A DNA stretch of 64,000 bases from Costus lasius (lineage: Eukaryota; Streptophyta; Magnoliopsida; Zingiberales; Costaceae): contig CM050450.1 of assembly GCA_027563935.2 (NCBI GenBank), positions 12,259,957 through 12,323,956 on the forward strand, written 5' to 3'. The position numbers and the translations under genes are program-made. The notes under the pieces were generated by a model, which saw nothing but the letters and a program-made list of their open reading frames with translations, was not told the DNA's origin and did not search any database. Of this stretch, positions 1-8,649 are shown one piece after another (positions within the stretch are counted from its first letter, which is position 1; each line of letters opens with the position of its first letter).

Positions 1-452
1 TATTTCGAGAGAAATGCTTGAGAAAGTTGTTCCCAAGTAGTTAGTGATTCTGGTTGTAGCGAATCTAGCCAGTTCTGAGCTCTATCCTGAAGAGAGAATG
101 AGAAGAGTCGTAGTCGTAGCGCATCACTAGATACTCCGTTCATTTTCGTCGTGTCGCAGAACTCCAAAAAAATTGATAGGTGCATGTTTGGATCTTCATC
201 GCAGAACTCCAAGAAAATTGATAGGTGCATGTTTGGATCTTCAAAAGGTAGGCCTCCGAATTGGTTCTACTAAACCATCGATAAGAGGGAGGGCTTTATC
301 TCAAAATTATTAGCTTCAACCGGAGGTCGAGCAATGCTTGAGTGAAGACCCTGCGCATTTGGAGCAGCAAAATCTTTCAGAGTTCTGTTGTTGTTTGCCA
401 TCATCAGAATCAATAGGAATAGGTTCAGTTCTCCTTGATATCTCTCTAGCAC
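1..452 (-). pseudogene. E4 gag, N-terminal part (left copy), broken
   Basis: Reading leftward, a gag N-terminal segment with the motif VEANNFEIKP is followed by a stop and then by the capsid part (MHLSIFLEFCD, WLDSL, WEQLSQAFLSKYFPP), typical of plant Retrotrans_gag domains of Athila-type elements. A 45 bp direct repeat (about 156-245) duplicates 15 capsid residues in frame. The frame is broken by a frameshift near the ANNN residues and a stop near 270. Same lesions as at 35270-35752, so they predate the tandem duplication. Confidence 0.85.
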
Positions 453-708
453 TCAATTCCTTTAATTGTCTTCTGAGATGGAACATCCTTTCAATTTCTT
501 GATTAAGCTCGTACAGATCTTCAAGTCCACCTGATCATAAACCTCTTTGCATATAACAGTTAAGCACAAATAACAAAAAATTGAGAGAAAATCTAAATCA
601 CTATAACAAAGAAACAAAATAAGAACAAACAAAACAAAGAATAAAGAAGCAAAAGAAACAAAATGTCTAGTCTACCAATTATTAAATCACTTTGATATTG
701 GTTGCCTG
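453..708 (-). other. E4 5' leader (left copy)
   Basis: Untranslated leader between primer site and gag. On the minus strand it contains the first gag codons (an acidic/arginine-rich stretch, DQEIERMFHLRRQLKEL) out of frame with the next gag segment. The rest is A/C-rich without other features. Confidence 0.6.
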
Positions 709-726
709 TCCCCGGCAACGGCGCCA
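709..726 (-). other. Primer binding site, tRNA-Asp (E4 left copy)
   Basis: On the minus strand it reads TGGCGCCGTTGCCGGGGA, matching all 18 bases of the complement of the 3' end of plant tRNA-Asp(GTC) with CCA. It lies 5 bp inside the LTR end, as usual for Athila-type elements. The right copy (36009-36026) has one mismatch. Confidence 0.93.
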
Positions 727-731
727 AAACT

Positions 732-1862
732 TGATGTGTGTTGTACTATCGCACCACTAACCGCAAGCGTGACGGTTTTGTCGTGATAGTACTTAAGATG
801 TCGATCCCACCGGGACAGTGATCAAGTACCAAGTGATTATGAATTAATAGCTAGACAAGCAAGTGAAATGATTTGAAATTGCGTAAAGTAAAGCAAATAC
901 AACTTAAAGCAAACCGAATCTAGCAAGAGTAAGTTTTGGGTTGAAAATAGGGGTTAGAGATATCGGAACTTCGGGTTCATCTCGTTGACGGATCTTAAAT
1001 TTAAACAAGTTAAAATTATAGCAATGCAATTCTAAAAGTTCTCAAGGAAATATCAAAAGGTATAGATTACCCTCTTTCGACGGCGTAATCCAGTATCAAT
1101 CTAGATTGACGTACTACTTTCATGGCTAACCGCACCTAGATTAATCCAATGGGTTTAGATATATTATAAAGTTCCTTATACAAATCCTGCCCCATTTCTT
1201 GACAGCTCAGAGCATGTTCAAACTAGCAGATCTGGCATCGTAATTCACCTTTCGATCCTTCTTGTGGCGCCTAACAAAAGTAATTGCATGGCCAATGCAA
1301 CACTAGCAGTAAAATAGCATAAAATGAATAAACACAAGATAAAATTTATATTTTCTATGAAATAACAAGTTCAAAAACAAGATACAATCAACGAGACTAC
1401 ACCCTTAGTTCTGACAAAGAAATTACGCTATCACAGCGTCGTTTGAGTACAAATCTCTATGGAAAGAAGAAACCAAAATGAAGATAGAAGGTAGAATATG
1501 GAAAACTCTTCAAGGAAGGGCAGCAATCCTTCTTCTTCAAATCTTCTAGAGTGGGTGCACAAGGATCTCTTTCTCTCCTTTTTTTGCTTTCGTCCAGAAC
1601 TTCAACACCTCAGTAGAACTCCTCCCTTTCCAACCCAAATTTTGCACCTTAAATATAGAGTCTAAACTCATTTCTGAATGCATACATTGATGGGTCATTG
1701 AATTAGTTACGTTTTGATACCTTAAACGTTAAAAACAGAGCTATAATGAGGGAGTTATAGCCCATTCATTGCAGGTGGCTCCATGATTATGGGTGTAATG
1801 GGCCATTATGGTTGTAACCGTAATGTAACTATAATGCATTAATTGCAGCTTCTTTAATTCTA
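732..1862 (-). repeat. E4 5' LTR (left copy), distal part deleted
   Basis: Aligns with 36032-37160 of the intact 1700 bp LTR. The last ~570 bp, target duplication, the adjoining C LTR segment and the first 742 bp of the E1 LTR are deleted; the sequence jumps to E1 LTR at 1863. Includes family-typical short palindromes around GGCCATTATGG and CCGTAAT (1780-1840). Confidence 0.92.
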
Positions 1863-2584
1863 TATATGATAGTGTAAACGCTCTTTTCAGGGTTTGGACG
1901 TAGCCCACTGTATAAATGTTGAATATTATGACTTGATCTATATATTTTTCTATTTATCTTTGTTCTTATTCATGTTTAGGATGTGTTCACTCATGTTTAT
2001 GTACTGGATATATGTATGCATGTCTTAGATGCTGTGGGAAGGATTGAGAGGTGAACCACAGTCATCGGAATCCCTTAGACTAGACTGGTGATTTCGTTTA
2101 GCAAGAGCACTCGAAATCACCCGAGGAACCCTAATTCTTCATAGAACCCATTGAGTCCACTTAACCCAACAAGCCACGAGAGTAGAAGACTTGGGTTAAG
2201 TTGGACACCGGACCGTGTCCTGAGAGAGAGCACGTCTGTACCCTAGGAAGGATTACCTTGAGAACTTAGATAAAACTTGATTATAACATCAAGCCTTAAT
2301 ATTTTTTCATGTTTCAGTGTGGTGAAACCCGATACCCCGAATCTCTCTCATAGACATAAAACCCCGATTGTTTTGCTCTCTACTCTGCTTGATTTTAATT
2401 TGATTTTAGTTTGCTTTAGTTTAATCTCTTGCACTAGGATATTAGTCATTTCTCCATTAATCATTAACCTAGCTATTAGTTGACTGATTAGTTAATACTT
2501 GACCCCTAGTCCTCATGGGATCGATATTTATTGTATTATGCGATAGACCGTGCACTTGTGGTAGCAGCCGTCGAGACCCTATCA
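1863..2584 (+). repeat. E1 5' LTR, 3' part (left copy)
   Basis: Equals 38844-39565 of the complete LTR and ends in ..CTATCA just before the primer site. The first 742 bp are gone with the 1681 bp deletion. The LTR contains the repeated-element hallmark text around CCACGAGAGTAG and GGACCGTGTCCTGAGAG that recurs in 26797-27236 and, diverged, in the E5 solo LTR. Confidence 0.92.
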
Positions 2585-2590
2585 AGTTTT

Positions 2591-2608
2591 TGGCGCCGTT
2601 GCCAGGGA
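2591..2608 (+). other. Primer binding site, tRNA-Asp (E1 left copy)
   Basis: TGGCGCCGTTGCCAGGGA, complementary to the tRNA-Asp 3' end with one mismatch, 6 bp after the LTR end. In the right unit a 15 bp deletion between GTTGCC direct repeats removed the distal part of the site. Confidence 0.92.
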
Positions 2609-2764
2609 CTAGGTTGCCAATATTAACACGATCAGAAAATTTGTAGACTAGGTTTAGTTAAATTTCATTTTCTTTTTATTCTGTTTGTTTCTTTACTCTT
2701 TGTTTTTAGTTGTAATTTTTGTTTGGTGCGGTGCTACTAATCTCTTTTGTCAAGATACTTGTTT

Positions 2765-3893
2765 ATGCCCAGGAATACTGTTCGAACAAGGAAACTTGTA
2801 CCTGGAGACCCGGAGATAGAGCGTACCTTCTGTCAAATCAGAAGAAATTTGAAAAGACTTAAGCTCAAAGGACAATTCTCTGACAGTCAAATGATGGAAG
2901 CCAATCGCTCTTGAAGGACTTTACAGCACCCACCATCTCTGGTGTGCACTCGAGCATATCGCGACCGGCTATCGAAGCTAACAACTTCGAGATAAAGCCG
3001 TCACTTATACAAATGGTGCAACAGAACCAATTTAGTGGGGCAACCACTGACGATCCTAACCTTCATTTATCTATCTTTTTAGAATGCTGCGACATTTTAA
3101 AGATTAATGGGACTCATCCTGATGCTATCAAATTAAGACACTTCCCTTTTTCTCTCAAGGATCGAGCTAGGGCATGGTTGCAGTCTTTACCGCAGGCCTC
3201 TATTACAACGTGGGAGCAATTATCTCAAGCTTTTCTGTCAAAATACTTCCCACCGAGCAAAACAGCCCAGCTCAGAAATCAGATCACCAACTTTGCCCAA
3301 TGAGAAGGAGAGTCCCTGTATGAAGCATGAGATCGGTTCAAGGAATTATTGAGGATGTATCCACACCATGGTCTACAGAAATAGGTGATCATTCACACCT
3401 TCTACAGTGGATTGCTATACCAGACCAGACTTTCTGTATATGCTGTTGCTGGTGGGGCACTAATGAATAAGAACTATGATGAAGCGATGGAGTTGATTGA
3501 AGACATGACCCTCAACCATTATCAGTGGTCAGGAGAGAGGAGTCAACCAGTTTGAAGTTTAGGAAAGTTTGACATGAATATGATTAATTCCCTAGTAGCA
3601 AAAGTAGATTCACTTTTTTCTAAACTTGACTCTATTAATGTTTCTACTTCTAATTCTATGACTTGTGATGTTTGTGGAGTAATAGGACATTCCTCTTATG
3701 ACTGCCACATTTTGAATGCTCCCTCTGAACAAGTCAATGCTATTGGGAATTTCAGGAATCAGAACGACCCTTACTCGAACACATACAATCCGGGATGGAG
3801 AAATCACCCGAATTTCTCCTACAGGTTGAATCAAGGGCAATTACCTCCTGCTAATTTTTCTAATCATAACTTCTCTTCTAATTTCAGGCCTCC
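2765..3893 (+). pseudogene. E1 gag, first part, interrupted by E2 (left copy)
   Basis: Starts with ATG at 2765 and a 49-residue basic N-terminus (PGDPEIERTFCQIRRNLKRL), stops at 2912-2914, and continues in a different frame at 2911 with the capsid part (VHSSISRP, IEANNFEIKP, LHLSIFLECCD, WLQSLPQASITTWEQLSQAF, FPPSKTAQLRNQI). Further stops at 3301, 3328 and 3382 and around 3555 precede a zinc-knuckle-like CDVCGVIGHSSYDC and the DPYSNTYNPGW motif typical of Athila-type gag. Gag would package element RNA into particles. It is cut at CCTCC (3889-3893), where E2 inserted, and resumes at 13324. Confidence 0.88.
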
Positions 3894-5321
3894 TTGCTTA
3901 TCTCTTCTAATTTATCAAAGTAATATATATGTATCGATCCCATAGGGACCAAATACCAAGTACCGACTGATTAGATTACCACAAGCTAGACGATCTTTAA
4001 GTGGTTGTGAAATTGTCGCTAAGATCTAAAATTAAGCTAAACAAGAGATAAGCAAGGAAAATAGAATTGAAAGCTAGGTAATTGCACGATGCAAGGTCTA
4101 AGGATGGGTAGGATCAAGGCTAGGGTCCACCGCCTTGATGCGCTATGCGTGGATTGATAACAATATGAAAGTCCCTTTTTAATCTTAGGGCGATCCAAAG
4201 GTGCGCAAGTCGTCCTCTCTCGAGTGATGCGACTTGCGACTAGGAGTTTACCAGATTTAGCGTCTACCGTCGTAGGACGTGAAACCGAATAAGCTCATCG
4301 AGGGCCGGATCGTGCATATCATTCCATCATTTGTACATGTTGTCCCCTCTCAGGTGATGCAACAAGGTGCTTATACGATCAAACGTCTACCGTCGTAGTA
4401 CGCTTAACTCGTATAAACCCAAAGAGTGCCAAATGATATACACTACCCGTACTCAATCGACCACTCTCGTGCGACGATTGAGATACTCCTACCTAGGGTT
4501 TACAACATCTGGACGTGCCTCTCGACCCTACCAGATATCTAAGAGAATGAAAGTAACACAATGTAAAACTTCATTCGATAGGTGCAACTAGGCATGATAA
4601 GACAATCTAGGGTTCACAATATAAAGCTATAATCCACACATAGAACATTCAAGGGGCTTTCCCTAGCCCTGAAAAAAAGTTTAAGCTACAATGCTCATGT
4701 TCCAAAGCAAAGAACAAATCGGTTTAAGCATTCCATCCATAGAGAATACAATCGATCGAGTAAGTTAGAAATGAGAAGACAAAACTCCCTCAAGTAGGAA
4801 GAAGCCGTCTGGTGTAGCCTCCTCTTCCTCCAATCGGTCGTCTCTCTCCTTCACGCTCTCACGTGGAAGGGTCTTCTCCTTTCTCCCGTCGCTCAGCTGC
4901 CACCTCCTTGCCTTACGTCCGTGCGTGAATGTGTAATCTCCCCCCTTTTTCTTTACATGAATAGGGTTTTTGTCCCTTTCCTCTCCTCTCCTTGTCGAAT
5001 TCCACTTTTGCCCTCCTGGAGCCCTCTGTCTGACGTGGATAAGTTGAGGGGTGAAGATTTGGAAAATTGGTACAAGGCGACACCAAAGCCACGGGGTGTG
5101 GTTCTAGTCACTAGGTGGACCGTGGTTTTCACCGAGAATACAGATTTCGCTGAAAATGGTGGCATTCCTTCGCTTTTTCCCTGAAATGATGCAAAAACAC
5201 CAAAGAGTATAGATTCTGAAGATAAAGTAATAATTCCATGCAAATAAGGTGTAAATGCTAGAAAAGTAAAGATATAACGAGGAAAATAACATAAAAATCT
5301 CTATATAAAAATGACTCAACA
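3894..5321 (-). repeat. E2 3' LTR (left copy)
   Basis: Aligns with the 5' LTR 11876-13323 at a few percent divergence and ends ACTCAACA. About 50 bp at the outer tip (the TGATAGCCGG end) are replaced by ~20 bp of filler (3894-3913) that includes a copy of TCTCTTCTAATTT from the adjacent gag flank (3872-3884). Confidence 0.9.
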
Positions 5322-5358
5322 AATCTCCCTAGACTTAAACTCTTGCTTGACCTCAAGC
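5322..5358 (-). promoter_or_regulatory. E2 polypurine tract and preceding hairpin
   Basis: On the minus strand a purine-rich GTCTAGGGAGATT abuts the 3' LTR, the expected second-strand priming site. Just upstream, GCTTGAGGTCAAGC (5345-5358) can fold into a 5 bp stem with a 4-nt loop. The same hairpin occurs at the same place in E3 and E4. Confidence 0.75.
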
Positions 5359-6297
5359 AAAGATAAAATGGTACTGAGTCCAACCCCTCAAAGATAGTGC
5401 TAACACTGATCCATGTAATGAACAAACACCCTAGAAGTGGTAGACTCCTATCGGATATCAAAGTGGTAAGCATTGCAATCCAAAGAAAATGCGTTCCACA
5501 CATAGCTACTACACCTCATAATCAACCTCCTAGTTCCTCCTCTTACAATTTTTGAAGCCTCCAAGTGGTTTGAGATGGAAGTGGAAAGGTAAACATCAAA
5601 ATATTTCTACAAATGATGTGAATGTATACTGATATTTGGAGAATTTTGTGAGGATCTTTGTCCTCTTTTTTTTTTTGAGAGGATCTTTGTCCTCTTTTCT
5701 TTTTTTTTTTTTTGAGAAATGTCTCTAGACTTTGCTAGAGAATCTTTTCTTGTTTTGACTTTTTGTGGTAACCAAAATGGAGGGCATGATAGGTGAGGAG
5801 GAGGAAACATTCAGTGTTAAATTAGGTGTAGAAAGCCAGCGGCGTCCCACAATTTAAATAGGAGCGCAGCTTACCAAGAATCTATCATTAAGTTATCCAC
5901 CACGAGGGGATTAATCGCATACTGAAGATCTATGTAAGCGAAAATTAGTAAAGGGGCAGAATCATGCAAATGGATCATACTAACAGCAAAGGACACATTA
6001 AAACATGCTTAAAGGCAAACAAGAATATACTTTCGAGTTTTACTGTAAGGGGAGACCAAGACTAAAGCTAACATAGTAAGCATCAAATGGTAAAAGTTAA
6101 CAATGGTAAACCAATTCAAAACAAAGGCTAGTTGTATCTAAGATGCAAAGTACTAAGTTAGGAATGCGAAGTGCCCTATCAGAAATGCACCCCCACCCAC
6201 ACAGTAAATGAGGCATCGTCCCCGATGCCAAAAAGAGAAAAGCAGTAAAGCATACAAAACTGGGGGTGCGGAAGACTCACACTGCTAATCGCAGGGA
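5359..6297 (-). other. E2 3' untranslated region
   Basis: No gene seen. Contains two direct copies of GAGGATCTTTGTCCTCTTTT (5650-5700) with long T runs, and at 6212-6229 a perfect 7 bp stem with a 4-nt loop (GGCATCGTCCCCGATGCC), followed on the minus strand by a G-rich run resembling a second polypurine tract (6185-6205). Confidence 0.6.
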
Positions 6298-6799
6298 TCA
6301 TCCCCCAGCGTCACTCAGATTATCGGAGGAGGCATTAGGAGAATCGGAGGAATCCTCAGTAGAATCAGCGGTTGCTCGCGGAGGATAGGCAGCAGTGCTC
6401 TGAAAGAGATAGAGTGCCAAAAGTCTTCTTCCCAGGTGCCGCAAGGCTCGAGCGTGAGACCAATATGTGTTAGGGATGCTAAATTCAGAAATTTGTCCCA
6501 GCCTAAGTTCCGGAAGAGCCACAGAACATCATCGAAGAGTCCAAGCTGCACTAAAGTAGGGGTGTCCATGTAGCGCGTGTTGATAATCCCTCGGTCGTAG
6601 GGTGGACGGCTGGGTGGGGTCGTGGAGAAGAAAGTGCTTGGGAGTGCACAGGGCGCTTCCCTTCCCGACGCCGGTTGTAGGTGGCGGTAGGAACAGGGTC
6701 ACTCGGTGGTGAAGGTGCGGGAGCAGGGGCTGGTGGCGATTGCTCGCGCCGGCGTTTATTGGTGGAGGGCTTGCTGGCGGTCACTTTGCGAGGCGCCAT
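6298..6799 (-). pseudogene. E2 ORF3 N-terminal remnant
   Basis: Starts MAPRKVTASK at 6799 with a basic, proline-rich N-terminus, then shifts frame near 6565 to a segment (LGLFDDVLWLFRNLGWDKFLNL) that matches the ORF3 of E1 (FYEDVKWLFQHVGWDQFF) in spacing and key residues. The remaining two thirds of ORF3 (LTL..L.GIFGF, GGL.TPLA) are missing. ORF3 is the Athila protein of unknown function in the envelope position. Frameshifted and truncated in both units. Confidence 0.72.
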
Positions 6800-6868
6800 G
6801 GAGAGGAGAGAAACTCCGGTGAGGTGGTGGCAGAGAGGGCAGCGACGAAGAGAGGGGCGAAAGTAGAG

Positions 6869-6877
6869 TTAGGGTTT
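6869..6877 (-). promoter_or_regulatory. Telo-box-like leader motif upstream of E2 ORF3
   Basis: On the minus strand AAACCCTAA lies 70 bp before the ORF3 ATG, followed by a C/T-rich leader. AAACCCTAA is the plant telo-box found near transcription starts of translation-related genes. It may mark a separate leader for ORF3; the copy in the right unit is at 43835-43843. Confidence 0.35.
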
Positions 6878-6959
6878 TCACAGGGTGTGTAAAGGATCGG
6901 GGAATGAAACAAGGGGCACGGGCAAGCGCAGGGTTTTAAGCAAAGGGGATTTTGAAGTT

Positions 6960-7490
6960 AAGTGGAGGGCCCCACCGAAAACCTCGGGGCGAGGTTGTCA
7001 TCGCTGGGCGCCCCGAGTTACATTCTATACCAGTTTGGAACTCTGAAGACTTACACTGCAAAACTGTCTGCAGAACCCACGGGCTGAGGTTTCGGTCACT
7101 GGGTGCCCTGAGGAACTTTCTGTGGAGATCTTGGATTTCATGTTTTCCTCTGCGAATTCTGCCTCCAGAAACCACGGGCAAGGTCTCGGTCACTGGGTTC
7201 CCCGAGGAATTTTCTGCGAAAAACTGGGACTTCATGTATTCCGCTGTGAAATCTGCCCTCAGAAAATCCACGGCCGAGGTCTTGGTCACTAGGTGCCCCG
7301 AGGAACATTCTGTGGAAAACTTAACTTGTACCGAAGAGTCGCCTCCAGGGGTTTGAAATTCCGCGGGCCGAGGTTATAATCGCTGGGCGGCCCGAGGAAC
7401 TTTCTGTGGAGAACGGAACTCTTAACAGGAAATGCAGCTTCTGGAACCACGGGTGTGACTGTCATCGCCGGGTCGACCGTGGAATTCTGA
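6960..7490. repeat. E2 palindromic tandem array
   Basis: About six imperfect units of 85-95 bp, each with a core like CGAGGTCTTGGTCACTAGG followed by GCCCCGAGGAA and TTCTGTGGA. The ends of each core (CCTCGGGGC / GCCCCGAGG) are inverted repeats. A single related unit lies in the E2 LTR (about 5087-5140). Equivalent in position to arrays of different sequence in E1 and E3. Confidence 0.8.
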
Positions 7491-8590
7491 AAATAATGCA
7501 AATAGCTCCTAATTGCACTTAGATCGTCCCTGGACAATGATAAACATATAATTAGGCTCACCAAGTTGTCAAAATAGAGTAAAACCTAATATCATCACAA
7601 AGCTAACTCGATATCATTAGTAGACAACGCCAAGCGTAAAAATCATAGAACAAATCGCTTAAAACTTTAGCAGGATGGACATAGAGCCCAACAAACCACA
7701 TGAAGAGAGTAGCAATAGGAACAGACAATTCAAATTAATCAAAAGAGAGTTGAACCAATAAGAGGTTAACAGCATGAGAATTCCACCACATGTTACTTCA
7801 GATAGCAGGACAAATAGTATGATAAATGTAAGCAGTAAGTGGTAACATCGTTACGTGAGTTACTGGAAAGATGAGCAGAATAAAAGCAAAGCTTGTAAAC
7901 CACTTGGCAGATGATCAAAAGTTCATCAGGAAATCGGCAAATCACCATTGCAACTCAACAAATGAAATCAGCAAGTGGAAATACCATGGTATTTGCTACA
8001 GGAAAGCTAGTAAGATAAGCGCATACTCAGGTAACAATCAAAATGACGACACAATACCATCCGGATACCGTCAAGTCATACCACCAAGTGCAAGCTACCA
8101 CAAACATTGGCAAAGTAGAAGCATAGCTCAGTAACCCACATGGAAAGAACTAAAACTGGTTGGTGACGAATATCATCAAGGTCCCATCCTACACCTCCCA
8201 AGCACCACAGATGTAAACAGTGAGCAGCAACACCATTAACTAGGCTACCAAATGGATGGGAAAGGTGAGTACACAGCGGGTAGACTTACAAGGAGAAAGT
8301 GGAAATCAAGCAAACGATCAACAATATCAAAATACCGGCTCAATACCAATCCCAGCACAATAATTGAAAATAGCAAGTGATGATACCATGGAGTAATCTA
8401 CCAAAAAGATGTAGCAAGGTGCACTCATAGTAAAGCAAACCACCCAAAGAGAGTAGAAGTAGGCAAATGATCGATAAGTCAAAATACCATCATAACCCCA
8501 ATAAATCAAAATACCATTAAGCTACCTACCAAAAGGTGAAAATACCATTAAACAAATTACTGAAAGAACTAGCAAGAGAAAGGGAAAGAG
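7491..8590. other. E2 internal spacer, no gene recognised
   Basis: AT-rich sequence between the array and the stem-loop. Many short degenerate direct repeats such as AAAATACCATTAA and TACCATGG recur between 7970 and 8560. No open frame with recognisable homology on either strand. Confidence 0.6.
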
Positions 8591-8608
8591 CTTGGGTTGC
8601 CTCCTAAG
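8591..8608 (-). promoter_or_regulatory. Conserved stem-loop after the E2 terminal ORF
   Basis: On the minus strand CTTAGGAGGCAACCCAAG: 6 bp stem around the loop AGGCAA. In this copy one pair is broken (A-C); the right unit (45557-45574) has the intact CTTGGG/CCCAAG stem. Lies 41 bp after the ORF stop, as in E1, E3 and E4. Confidence 0.8.
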
Positions 8609-8649
8609 AAGTGCCTTTTTAAGGTCTTTGGCTTGACCCTAGTGTCATG

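Larger units (their letters stand above)
1..1862 (-). mobile_element. E4 (left copy), 5' end of an Athila-type element, truncated
   Basis: The 5' end of a minus-strand Athila-type element: LTR 732-1862, primer site 709-726, 5' leader, start of gag. The full version is at 28940-37731. Its outer LTR end and target duplication are missing because of a deletion that fused the LTR to the E1 LTR at 1861-1863; the left side runs off the window. Confidence 0.9.

Noticed and set aside
709..726. Short matches to tRNA-Asp and tRNA-Met as tRNA genes
   Set aside because: Only 12-18 bases complementary to the tRNA 3' end next to LTRs; no cloverleaf. They are primer binding sites.
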